This document shows, in pieces, positions 1-6,976 of a stretch of DNA of 64,000 bases. A model generated the notes under the pieces. That model was not told the origin of the DNA, ran no database searches, and saw nothing but the letters and a program-made list of their open reading frames with translations. Made by a program: the position numbers and the translations under genes. Location of the stretch: positions 1-64,000 of the forward strand of contig NZ_LJYX01000011.1 of assembly GCF_001440345.1 (NCBI RefSeq), written 5' to 3'. Each line of letters begins with the position of its first letter. The first letter of the stretch is position 1. The DNA is from Colwellia sp. TT2012 (GTDB taxonomy: Bacteria; Pseudomonadota; Gammaproteobacteria; Enterobacterales; Alteromonadaceae).

Positions 1-33
1 TTGGGTGTTAAATTGATATCTAGCCAACAATTA

Positions 34-129
34 CCCTAACAAGAAAATCAACAAGGACTAAAAACAGCGGGCTGTTCGCTTCGCTCCATTTTAGCCCACT
101 ATTTGTAGCCTGTTATTTAGGCGTTAGCT
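34..129 (+). repeat. attC site 1 of the integron cassette array
   Basis: The site opens with a CCCTAAC-type core and closes with GCGTTAGCT. Between them are two imperfectly complementary arms, centred on AGCGGGCTG and TAGCCCACT, with a variable loop. It has the same layout as the other sites in the array. The closing core GTTAGCT departs from GTTRRRY at one position. It marks the end of a cassette that lies mostly left of the window. Confidence 0.8.
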
Positions 130-148
130 ATTCAATCAAGGAATCGAT

Positions 149-754
149 GTGACATCTAAAATTATTACTGTAATCTGTTTGTTTTTTTCATTATCTTCAT
201 TTGCAGAAGTAGCGTTTACTACAGCAAGTAATGATGCTGATGAAATTAAAATAAAAGACGGGCTAACTGATTTACATTCGAGTTATGATATCAAACGTTG
301 GACATATACTAACGAAGTAGAAATAGATAAAAACGCTAGAACTCCTCATAGTCATCCAATTTTGACTATGAATACTAGCCCTAAATACCTAAAAGATAGC
401 TCATTGTTGTTAGCCACTTATCTGCATGAGCAGTTTCATTGGCATATTGTTAAAAATAGAGTGGGTAGCTTTGACGATTTTACTGATGATATAAAAGTGA
501 ACTTTCCAAATGTAAGAGCTGAAAGGCCATACGGAAGTGGATCTGAATCAGGTACATTATCGCATATAATCACGTGTTATCTTGAATTTAAGGCTGTTTC
601 TATTTTACTAGGTGCGGAGCAAGCTAAGAAGATATTAAGCAGTAAGGGCTATTATACATGGGTATATCAAACAGTATTAAACCCTAACAATAAAGCAAAG
701 CTAGAAGCACTGCTAACCAAATATGCATTACAGATCGGTGTTCAAAATAGCTAA
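149..754 (+). CDS. Secreted protein with an HExxH zinc-protease-like motif (cassette gene)
   Basis: This 201-residue protein starts at GTG, the only in-frame start next to the AAGGA ribosome site at about 138-142; the nearby ATG is followed at once by a stop. Residues 1-19 form a signal peptide with likely cleavage after SFA, so it is probably periplasmic or secreted. Residues 93-99 read HEQFHWH, a match to the HExxH zinc-binding helix of metallopeptidases, and a glutamate in the helix after SHIITCYLEF could be a third ligand. I do not recognise the family, and peptidase activity is an inference from the motif. Its stop codon lies inside the opening core of attC site 2, the usual compact layout of an integron cassette. 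No promoter of its own is evident. Confidence 0.75.
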   Translation: MTSKIITVICLFFSLSSFAEVAFTTASNDADEIKIKDGLTDLHSSYDIKRWTYTNEVEIDKNARTPHSHPILTMNTSPKYLKDSSLLLATYLHEQFHWHIVKNRVGSFDDFTDDIKVNFPNVRAERPYGSGSESGTLSHIITCYLEFKAVSILLGAEQAKKILSSKGYYTWVYQTVLNPNNKAKLEALLTKYALQIGVQNS

Positions 755-848
755 CAAGCACTTCAAACGGAACAAAAACAGTTGGTTAGGTTCCGCTTCG
801 CTTCACATTATAACCAACAATTTTTGTCCGCTTAAGTGGGCGTTAGTT
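749..848 (+). repeat. attC site 2
   Basis: This site is bounded by AGCTAAC and GTTAGTT. The long arms around AAACGGAACAAAAAC and TTTTTGTCCGCTTAAG pair imperfectly, with GTTGGTTA facing TAACCAAC near the tip. It is the clearest example of the main attC family of this array. Confidence 0.9.
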
Positions 849-878
849 GCCCGATTTCAATCTAAGGATGGAGTTTTT

Positions 879-1238
879 ATGTTCATTGGTGAAGCCTCAA
901 AATCATCAGGAGCCACGCAAAGAGCTATACGATTATATGAATCATTGGGCTTGTTGGAAATTTCAAGAAAAGGGATGTATCGAGTTTACACTAAGAAAAA
1001 CATTGCGCTCATTAAGATAATTAAAGAAGCACAAACCTTGGGAATCAATCTTTCTGAAATGGTAATTCTAATGAGTGAACAAGAGGAATTTGATTGGAAG
1101 TTAGTAAGTGACTTTCTCAATCAAAAATATAGCATGATAGAGAATGAAATACGGGAATTAGAAATCAAAAAAATGAATATTAAAACTTATCAAGTTTCAA
1201 TAGCTATGTGCTTGAAAGAGCTTGACTCTAACCCATAG
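879..1238 (+). CDS. MerR-family transcriptional regulator (cassette gene)
   Basis: The start is ATG 879 because AAGGATGGAG lies just upstream; an earlier in-frame ATG would force translation through attC site 2. The protein has 119 residues. Residues 1-60 form a MerR-type winged helix-turn-helix (IGEASKSSGATQRAIRLYE, then the wing ending GMYRVYTKK), followed by the dimerisation helix. No conserved metal-binding cysteine cluster is seen, so the effector is unknown. The next gene, a flavodoxin-fold reductase, starts 46 bp downstream with no attC between, so the two form one two-gene cassette. MerR proteins often activate a neighbouring detoxification gene, which fits here but is inference. Confidence 0.85.
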   Translation: MFIGEASKSSGATQRAIRLYESLGLLEISRKGMYRVYTKKNIALIKIIKEAQTLGINLSEMVILMSEQEEFDWKLVSDFLNQKYSMIENEIRELEIKKMNIKTYQVSIAMCLKELDSNP

Positions 1239-1284
1239 GTGAGAGTTTAAACTACCGTTCTTGTTACTTAATACAGTATAAATT

Positions 1285-1857
1285 ATGAAAAGAATTCTTG
1301 TTATCAATGCTAATCCAAAATCACATAGTATGTGTAAATCTATCGCGGAACATTATTCGCGTGTTGCTGGGCTTAAACATGATCTAAAAAGCATAGAGAT
1401 TGCAGATATGAATTTTGAACTAAACTTAAATGAAGGATACGATAAAGTGCTTCCTTTAGAGCCTGATTTGTTGAAGTTTCAACAGATGCTCCAATGGTGT
1501 GATCATGTTGTCATTATTAGTCCTGTTTGGTGGGGTAACATACCTGCAAAATTTAAAGGGGTTATCGATAGAACTTTTCTACCTGGCTTTGCGTTTAAGT
1601 ACAAAGACGAAAAAGGAGGGATAGAAAAGCTATTAATAGGGCGTACTTCGGAGTTAATTATTACTCTAGATACCCCTCCATTTTGGTATAAATATGTACA
1701 AGGAAACCTAATATATAAACAGTTAAAAAATGCCGTATTAGGTTTCTCAGGTATTAAGAATGTAACTTCAACATATTTTGGACCAGTAGTAAGTTCGACT
1801 GAACATATGAGAGAAAAATGGTTGCAAAAAGTACAAAAGTTGGCAAACAACATATAG
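1285..1857 (+). CDS. NAD(P)H-dependent oxidoreductase, flavodoxin-like fold (quinone reductase type)
   Basis: This 190-residue protein matches the Flavodoxin_2 / NAD(P)H quinone reductase family. Its N-terminal strand and phosphate loop read ILVINANPKSHS, and the flavin-ring loop reads ISPVWWGNIPAKFKGVIDR followed by PGFAF. Such FMN or FAD enzymes reduce quinones or other electrophiles in the cytoplasm. No clear ribosome site precedes ATG 1285, and the TATAAAT sequence directly before it could be a -10 element, so the message may have a very short leader. The preceding MerR gene probably controls it. The end of the gene is followed at once by attC site 3. Confidence 0.85.
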   Translation: MKRILVINANPKSHSMCKSIAEHYSRVAGLKHDLKSIEIADMNFELNLNEGYDKVLPLEPDLLKFQQMLQWCDHVVIISPVWWGNIPAKFKGVIDRTFLPGFAFKYKDEKGGIEKLLIGRTSELIITLDTPPFWYKYVQGNLIYKQLKNAVLGFSGIKNVTSTYFGPVVSSTEHMREKWLQKVQKLANNI

Positions 1858-1881
1858 TTGTTCGTTGCATTGGAATATAGC

Positions 1882-1973
1882 AACTAACAAGTTGCTTAAA
1901 CGGAAAAATAACAGTTGGCCATCGCTTCGCGATTATAGCCAACCATTATTTTCCGCTTAGCAAGGCGTTGGTA
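1882..1973 (+). repeat. attC site 3 (abutted by an IS element)
   Basis: The site runs from AACTAAC to GTTGGTA with arms around AAACGGAAAAATAAC and TTATTTTCCGCTTAG. The terminal inverted repeat of the following IS110-family element begins at or within the last base of the core, so the junction to the next cassette is interrupted here. Confidence 0.85.
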
Positions 1974-1985
1974 TGACTCCCCACG

Positions 1986-2285
1986 TCAAGTTAAATACAC
2001 TGATCCTTGCCCATTAATTTAATAGCCCTTCGGTCACTTCTCTAATTAAGTTGAGTTAACGCATAGAATGAAGCAAGTAATTTCGTCGGTTATCATGCTG
2101 ATATTCGTGGATTATTAACCTATTGGTTAACAGCGCCTACCTTACTTAGTTCGTCGTGGCACCTGTCTTCAGTCTATGTTCGTGGTTCAATAGCCTAAAC
2201 TATTGCCATCCTAACGCCGTCGGTGGTTGTGCCACAGCCGATGCTTGATCCCATGCGCTAACTCAAAACCTATTTTTAATAAATG
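1986..2285 (-). ncRNA. Candidate bridge RNA region of the IS1111-like element
   Basis: This region has no open frame and lies between the transposase stop and the element end. It contains several short hairpins, for example TTAACC-TATT-GGTTAA, AATAG-CCTAAA-CTATT, and a larger stem around CGGTGG and CCACAGCCG. IS1111-type elements encode a structured RNA with target-binding and donor-binding loops in this position. Exact transcript ends and guide loops cannot be fixed by eye. Confidence 0.4.
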
Positions 2286-2287
2286 AC

Positions 2288-3442
2288 TCATGCGGGCATC
2301 CTTGCTAAACGTAACTTCACGTCAACCACAGGCAATACTACTTCACGAGATATCGCCCAAATATACGCGATCATTTCTCTGGCAATGGCGGTGACGACAA
2401 CATTACGATGTTTACCTTTTTGCATTAGCCTGTTGTATCGACGACATAACCTTAATTGCGCTTGCCATGCCATATCGACAATTTCTTTCGGTAATCCCTC
2501 CTGCCTGAGTTGCATTTCTTTTGATATTTTGGCGTTGTGTTTATACGCGTGTGCACCTTCGACCAGTAGTCTTCTTGCACGGCTATTGCCACATTTGGTA
2601 ATAGCACCTAAGTGGCGTTTACCACCACTTGAATGTTCACTTGGCACCAGGCCTAAGTAACTCATTAATTTTCTTGGATGATCGAATCTGGTTAAATCAC
2701 CCAGCTCTGCAATAACCCCCGTTGCGACTAATAACCTGACACCTCGCATCGCCTGTACGGCTTTTACTACGGGATAATAGCGCCATTTTTTGACTTGGTG
2801 GGCTAGTTCGTTATCGAGTCTTTTTAAACGTTTTAATCGCTCTGTGATGGTAGATACCGCTTCTTGCAAAACGATTTGCTGACAAGGATGAGGCAATATC
2901 AATTCAGCGAGCCAGCGCAGATGTTGTAGTGACCAATTGTCATTCACTTTACTGGTAATGTTGTTACGGAGGAACATGGCTTTGAGTTGATATTTAGCAT
3001 CTTTGAGGTCTTTCATCGCAGTTTCACGGGCGCGTGATAAATCACGTACCGCTTCATCTTCAGGCTCAGGGACATAAATCGGGGTTAAGTCTTCAGACTT
3101 AAGTAGTTTGGCTAATTTGAGGGCATCACGTTTATCTGTTTTTATACGCTCGCCCGGTTTTTTAGGAATAAGGGAAGGGGCAATCACGTAACAGCAATGG
3201 TTAAGGCTGGTGAGTAAACGGTAAATCCAGTAGCCACAAGGGCCCGCTTCGTAGACAAAATGTAAGGTAGCATGCGGATATTTTGATTGTAGCTGCCGAG
3301 CAAGTTTTTTAAAGGCGGCTTTATTGCTGAGTATTTTACCGAGGTGAATCGCTTTTACTCCACGTTGGTCTTCAATGTAAGCGACTTCAGTAAATGTTTT
3401 GTGTGTATCTAAGCCAATGAAAAGTATGTTATGTTTAGTCAT
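2288..3442 (-). CDS. IS110/IS1111-family DEDD transposase
   Basis: This 384-residue protein carries the N-terminal RuvC-like DEDD domain: GLDTHK near residue 12 (first Asp), YEAGPCGYW near residue 65 (Glu) and KTDKRDALKLA near residue 103 (the Asp pair). The C-terminal Tnp_IS116 domain has MRGV near residue 230 and GLVPSEHSSGGKRH near residue 265; the serine of the SSG segment corresponds to the catalytic serine of the family. The frame is intact, so the enzyme may be active. It recombines circular element DNA into a target chosen by its bridge RNA. It lies opposite to all cassette genes around it. Confidence 0.93.
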   Translation of the reverse strand: MTKHNILFIGLDTHKTFTEVAYIEDQRGVKAIHLGKILSNKAAFKKLARQLQSKYPHATLHFVYEAGPCGYWIYRLLTSLNHCCYVIAPSLIPKKPGERIKTDKRDALKLAKLLKSEDLTPIYVPEPEDEAVRDLSRARETAMKDLKDAKYQLKAMFLRNNITSKVNDNWSLQHLRWLAELILPHPCQQIVLQEAVSTITERLKRLKRLDNELAHQVKKWRYYPVVKAVQAMRGVRLLVATGVIAELGDLTRFDHPRKLMSYLGLVPSEHSSGGKRHLGAITKCGNSRARRLLVEGAHAYKHNAKISKEMQLRQEGLPKEIVDMAWQAQLRLCRRYNRLMQKGKHRNVVVTAIAREMIAYIWAISREVVLPVVDVKLRLARMPA

Positions 3443-3561
3443 GCTAGCCTCTGCTTTATATTGTTGATAAATATAGTATGTCTCTGGTTTGTAAAACTAA
3501 CCCACGTTAGAGGCTAGCACCTTGTGGGGAGTCATTATGTCTATATGCCTAAGAGATATTT

Positions 3562-4116
3562 GTGTTGAAATCTATTCCTGAGTTAAAAACTGAAAATATG
3601 ATTATTTCTGTTTTAAATCCTATCGACTTTGAGTTGTTAGTAAAATATGAAAATGAAAATCGCATTTATTTATCTCAATGGGAGCCTACAAGATCACCAA
3701 CGTATTTTAGTTTGGAATACACTCAAAAACGCGTAGAAAGCAACTTTAAAAAATTCAAATCTGGCTCTTCTATTTCTCTTGTCGGTTTTGACAAAGAACA
3801 ATCAAAAATAATTTGTCTGTGTACCTTTTCAAACATTGTTCATGGCCCCTTTCAAGCGTGTAGTCTGGGATATTCAATCAGCGAAAAAGAACAAGGTAAA
3901 GGTCTAATGTTTGAAATGCTTCAAACATCAATTCAATACGTCTTTGATGAATATCAATTACACAGAATTATGGCTAACTTTATTCCATCAAATATACGGT
4001 CAAAGAAACTATTAAATAGATTGGGATTTCAAAAAGAAGGATTTGCTAAGTCTTATTTAAAAATAGCTGGCTCATGGCAAGATCATGTTTTAACATCCAA
4101 ATTAAATCCGAGTTAA
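3562..4116 (+). CDS. GNAT-family N-acetyltransferase, RimJ/RimL type (cassette gene)
   Basis: This 184-residue protein resembles the RimJ/RimL branch of the GNAT superfamily. The acetyl-CoA-binding segment appears as LGYSISEKEQGKGLMFEM near residues 108-125, and the closing signature as HRIMANFIPSNIRSKKLL then LGFQKEG near residues 134-158. It probably acetylates an alpha-amine of a protein or small molecule in the cytoplasm; the substrate cannot be told from sequence. Translation starts at GTG 3562 or TTG 3565 after AAGAGA. The IS element ends only 27 bp upstream, so transcription from further left is probably disturbed. Confidence 0.87.
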   Translation: MLKSIPELKTENMIISVLNPIDFELLVKYENENRIYLSQWEPTRSPTYFSLEYTQKRVESNFKKFKSGSSISLVGFDKEQSKIICLCTFSNIVHGPFQACSLGYSISEKEQGKGLMFEMLQTSIQYVFDEYQLHRIMANFIPSNIRSKKLLNRLGFQKEGFAKSYLKIAGSWQDHVLTSKLNPS

Positions 4117-4122
4117 GTCGGC

Positions 4123-4218
4123 ATATAACAAGCAAATTAATCAGGACAAAAAACAGTTGGTTAGGTTCCGCTTCACATTTTAACCAACAATTTTTGTCCG
4201 CTTAAGTGGGCGTTATAT
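4123..4218 (+). repeat. attC site 4
   Basis: The site is bounded by ATATAAC and GTTATAT. The arms around GGACAAAAAAC and TTTTTGTCCGCTTAAG are nearly identical in sequence to those of attC site 2, so the two sites probably share a recent origin. Confidence 0.88.
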
Positions 4219-4386
4219 TTTTATGATTGCCTCAATGCTACAGTACTCAATTCTGTAAATATTAACTCATAATGTATATTTCTTACGTTTTCTTACATAT
4301 AAAAGACATAATTTAGACATTTTTAAGTATCGGTCATCGCTACAATCAAATATATAACAATGACATATCAATTTAAAGGACTTAAA

Positions 4387-4974
4387 ATGAAAAAAATATT
4401 ACCCTTAACTTTTACTATTCTAGTATCAGCTTATGCATCTTCAGTGTGTGCTGAAGATAGTTGGTATTTCGGTGCCTTATATAATGCACAAGAGTCATCG
4501 CGAGACTTTAACACTGCAGGAGTGATTGTAGGTTTTCAATATAATAATTACCTTGCTCTAGAAACTAGATTTTCTACTGGCACATCAGGTTATTCAAGTT
4601 TTTATGGCACTCCAGAAGATCCATGGGGTAATTATAGTGAAGACATTGATACACAGGCGGCAATATTACTTAAGGCATCTTATCCAATATTTGACTCATT
4701 TAAACTTTATGGTTTAGCTGGTTACACGAAGACAAAGTTAGAAACAAATGGTTTAGGGCAAACAAATGATTCAAATGGTAATATCACCGGAAATTACCCG
4801 TTTAAACATACAGAATCGGAAAATGGATTTAGTTATGGCCTTGGTCTTAATTATGAAATCAATGCGCAATTTAGTATTTTTATAGACTATCAAGTTCTTC
4901 CCGATTTTGAACCTAACTCAAGTTTTTCTAAAAGTTGGAAAAGCACAACAATTGGTGCTAATTACTCTTTTTAA
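4387..4974 (+). CDS. Small outer-membrane beta-barrel protein (cassette gene)
   Basis: Start ATG 4387 is chosen because AAAGGA lies 7 bp upstream and it opens a proper signal peptide (MKKILPLTF up to SVCA, cleavage before EDSW). An upstream in-frame ATG at 4360 lacks a ribosome site. The mature protein of about 175 residues has alternating hydrophobic strands (WYFGALYN, VIVGFQYNNYLALETRFS, ILLKASYPIFDSFKLYGLAGY, FSYGLGLNYEI, FSIFIDYQVLP) and ends TIGANYSF with a terminal phenylalanine, typical of 8-stranded OmpA/OmpX-like barrels. It probably sits in the outer membrane. The 168-bp leader after attC site 4 is long for a cassette and may hold its own promoter. Confidence 0.8.
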   Translation: MKKILPLTFTILVSAYASSVCAEDSWYFGALYNAQESSRDFNTAGVIVGFQYNNYLALETRFSTGTSGYSSFYGTPEDPWGNYSEDIDTQAAILLKASYPIFDSFKLYGLAGYTKTKLETNGLGQTNDSNGNITGNYPFKHTESENGFSYGLGLNYEINAQFSIFIDYQVLPDFEPNSSFSKSWKSTTIGANYSF

Positions 4975-4983
4975 TGTATTTTA

Positions 4984-5076
4984 ATATAACAAGTTGCTTA
5001 AACGGAAAAATAACAGTTGGCCATCGCTTCGCGATTATAGCCAACTGTTATTTTTCCGTTTAGCAAGGCTTTAGGC
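4984..5076 (+). repeat. attC site 5 with an altered crossover core
   Basis: The arms are intact (AAACGGAAAAATAAC and GTTATTTTTCCGTTTAG), but the closing core reads GGCTTTAGGC where the others read GGCGTTAGGC. The invariant G of GTTRRRY is changed to T. IntI cleavage depends on this core, so recombination here may be impaired. Confidence 0.82.
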
Positions 5077-5109
5077 AACCCGTCAATTTTATAGTTAGGA
5101 GTATATTAA

Positions 5110-5514
5110 ATGGACTTTATAATACCGTACAATGTCACAGTTCTAGTATTGGGATTAACCGGTTTTTTGTTTTGGGTTCAACTTGCCATCGTTGATGTAG
5201 TTGCGATTAGAGTTAAACACGTTCCAGGTTTTTCTATTGAACAAAATCATAGTAACTTTCTGTTTCGTTCACATCGAGTGCTAGCCAATAGTAATGAGAG
5301 TGTGGGGATATTAATTTTATTTGCCTTATTTTCTATTTTATCAACAGCTAACCCTGCATGGTTAAATGGTTCAGCACTATTGTATTTTGCCGGTCGTATA
5401 GCGCATATGCTTTTTTATTACTTAGATTTAAAGGTGCTTCGTAGCATCGCATTTGCAATAAGCTTTATCGGTTTACTTGGCATGTTTGGGGCTGGATTAT
5501 TTCGTTGGTTGTAA
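5110..5514 (+). CDS. MAPEG-family membrane protein (cassette gene)
   Basis: This 134-residue integral membrane protein matches the MAPEG family (membrane-associated proteins in eicosanoid and glutathione metabolism). Four hydrophobic segments are visible near residues 8-28, 62-80, 85-103 and 110-132. The family pattern is seen in FRSHRVLANSNESVGILILF (residues 52-71), with conserved Arg, Asn and Glu facing the glutathione site in studied members. Bacterial members are often glutathione transferase-like, but the substrate is unknown here. AGGAG lies before ATG 5110. The upstream attC core is mutated, so the cassette may be fixed in place. Confidence 0.85.
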   Translation: MDFIIPYNVTVLVLGLTGFLFWVQLAIVDVVAIRVKHVPGFSIEQNHSNFLFRSHRVLANSNESVGILILFALFSILSTANPAWLNGSALLYFAGRIAHMLFYYLDLKVLRSIAFAISFIGLLGMFGAGLFRWL

Positions 5515-5519
5515 TCGTT

Positions 5520-5586
5520 GCCTAACAAATAAGAAAACAAATAAGAATAGGTGTCGCGCAGCCGACACCTTATTCGGGTGTTGGAC
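5520..5586 (+). repeat. attC site 6, short type
   Basis: The site is bounded by GCCTAAC and GTTGGAC and is only 67 bp. Its stem is AAGAATAGGTGTCG against CGACACCTTATT, unrelated to the main attC family here. The site at 12284-12334 shares the AACAAATAA and AATAGGTGTCG segments. The MAPEG cassette therefore probably came from a different source pool. Confidence 0.78.
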
Positions 5587-5637
5587 AAGCCCGATGTCTG
5601 CTTTATATAGTAAATAATGATTTTTTTGTTGAAGGGA

Positions 5638-5661
5638 TTGCGCTCATTTACCTGAGCGCAA
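5638..5661 (-). repeat. Hairpin at the transposase-3' end of the IS91-like element (oriIS-like)
   Basis: TTGCGCTCA and TGAGCGCAA form a perfect 9-bp stem with a 6-base loop, about 50 bp from the CAAG flank. IS91-family elements have a hairpin at the rolling-circle origin in this position. The surrounding 200 bp (5590-5787) contain no other gene. Confidence 0.45.
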
Positions 5662-5787
5662 GACGCACAAAGTTAACGCGGAAAATAAAACACTTTTTCG
5701 TCGGTTTTTTCTTTACTGTTTCATGTGTTATTTTTTCTCCTCATGTTTAGTTCTTTTGCCATTATCCTTATTATATTCGCCTCTCGG

Positions 5788-6147
5788 CTAGGGCGTTCGT
5801 GTGACGCCTGTGCAATGCATTTCATGTTGGCAGCAAGGACAGATCCGACTTGCCCGTATTGTCGTTGTTTCTTTCGTGAATTTAAGCCAGTCGTGCACAG
5901 GTAATAAGAGCAATTGAATAATTACCCGAAGCTTTTTAGCACCCGAAGATAACAGCCCCATAATCACGCACCCGCTGTAATCCTTTGGGTAACACATGTT
6001 GCATACCCAAAGAGATTGCCGCTGTTGTACTGTTTTACACAGTAGCATGGCATAAATAGCTTTACGCATGTCATGTGATAATTTAGCGCTATACTGAATT
6101 TCAAGGGCTTGATGATGTTGTCGTAGTAAATCGATAAAGGTACTCAT
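5788..6147 (-). pseudogene. IS91-family transposase, internally deleted
   Basis: The frame opens with a typical IS91 transposase N-terminus ([20 protein letters not shown] up to RQSLWVC, residues 1-48), then jumps straight to C-terminal sequence. Reading another frame after WVCN gives HVLPKGLQRVRDYG, the well-known segment that follows the catalytic domain. Frame 1 resumes at LLSSGAKKLR, and the protein ends in a CPCC zinc-ribbon-like segment. The catalytic HUH/two-tyrosine core of roughly 250 residues is therefore missing, and a one-base insertion in a G run adds a frameshift. It cannot be an active transposase. Confidence 0.75.
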
Positions 6148-6504
6148 TTTACAGACCATGTGATGTCGAGTTTATCTGTTAATTTGTTTACGGCGCGTAA
6201 CATATCACGTTGTTTAACTTGAGTGAGTTGTGTGTAGCGTGCAGTGGTGTTGAGACTGGCGTGTCCAAGTAATTGCTGTAAAGATCGCAAATCAAGCCCT
6301 TGCTCCAGTAAATGGGTAGCAAAACAATGACGAAGCGAATGCGGACTGATGAGTTTTTTAATACGACAATCTGTTAACACGCGTTTTAATGATTTTTGAA
6401 CGCTACCTTTATCCATCGGTGTATTAGTTTTTGTATGAGTCCCAGGGAAAATCAAACGCTCATGACGATGGGTTTTCCAGTAATCTCTAAGCGCCAATAG
6501 CGAG
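6144..6504 (-). pseudogene. Tyrosine recombinase, C-terminal fragment
   Basis: The readable frame from about 6497 carries the C-terminal catalytic half of a phage-integrase-family recombinase: [17 protein letters not shown] (the HxxR box), [14 protein letters not shown] (second His and the tyrosine nucleophile). The N-terminal half with the first catalytic arginine lies at 8280-8798. The gene was split by insertion of the 6505-8279 element. The fragment overlaps the start of the IS91 transposase remnant by 4 bp, so the two were once translationally coupled. Confidence 0.85.
6500..6504. repeat. Left copy of a 5-bp target-site duplication
   Basis: GCGAG directly precedes the TGGACAATTACAT end of the element. 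The same five bases follow the opposite end at 8280-8284. Five-base duplications are made by TnsB/TniA/MuA-type transposases. Confidence 0.65.
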
Positions 6505-6611
6505 TGGACAATTACATCAGTTTAGCCACCCAATTACATAAGAACTGCCAGTCATTATCATCCCAGGCTGCCATTAAATATCACTTACTGCGACCATTGA
6601 ATTACATTAGG
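6505..6611 (+). repeat. Left-end array of five transposase-binding-like repeats
   Basis: Repeats start near 6505 (TGGACAATTACATCAG), 6525 (GCCACCCAATTACATAAG), 6546 (TGCCAGTCATTATCATCC), 6569 (TGCCATTAAATATCACTT) and 6593 (ACCATTGAATTACATTAG). The CCA of the internal copies recurs at 22, 23 and 23 bp, so all copies face the same side of the helix. Confidence 0.7.
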
Positions 6612-6795
6612 TTTTCCACGAGTAAACTAGGATCACTTTGTGCGCACAGCGGACATTACAGTTATAAATTTTGCGATATATTTTCTAATGAATTATTCCT
6701 GTCATATCACTAAGGAGTCTCAGTAATAATCCTAAAACCACCTACGTCAAATGTAATTCATTGATAACATTTCCAATTGTATTAAATCCTATATT

Positions 6796-6825
6796 GGATA
6801 TTACTGAGAAGCATCAGTAATATCC
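6796..6825. promoter_or_regulatory. Perfect 12-bp inverted repeat upstream of the M23 peptidase gene
   Basis: GGATATTACTGA and TCAGTAATATCC face each other across 6 bases. A near copy of its core (ATTACTGAGAAG then TATC) recurs at 6914-6935, just ahead of the chosen start codon. Two related palindromes suggest an operator pair, or hairpins in the leader RNA. The rest of 6612-6976 is AT-rich and holds no other gene I can support. Confidence 0.45.
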
Positions 6826-6976
6826 AAGTATTTACAAAAACCAAACATTTTTAGTGTCTAATGCATTGAAATTGTGGGATATTAATTCGAATTAAATTAA
6901 GGTTATGGAGCTGACATTACTGAGAAGTATCCATAATAAGCTGTTGACCACGAAATCACTGCCATTTGGAGATGGG

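Larger units (their letters stand above)
1973..3535 (-). mobile_element. IS110-family insertion sequence, IS1111-like group, at an attC core
   Basis: The element is about 1.56 kb and is bounded by a 12-bp inverted repeat, ATGACTCCCCAC at 1973-1984 and its complement at 3524-3535. It holds one DEDD transposase gene on the minus strand. The non-coding stretch is long (about 300 bp) downstream of the transposase and short (about 80 bp) upstream. Short inverted repeats plus long downstream non-coding DNA are typical of the IS1111 group, in which a bridge RNA is encoded next to the transposase. The left boundary falls exactly at the core of attC site 3. Some IS1111 elements are known to target attC sites, so this is probably one of them. 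No target duplication is seen, as expected for the family. Confidence 0.8.

Noticed and set aside
723..878. N-terminal extension of the MerR gene
   Set aside because: It reads through attC site 2, and the ribosome site and domain start both point to ATG 879.
2283..2660. Plus-strand frame of 125 codons
   Set aside because: It lies wholly inside the transposase gene on the other strand, which has clear family motifs, and has no sensible protein features.
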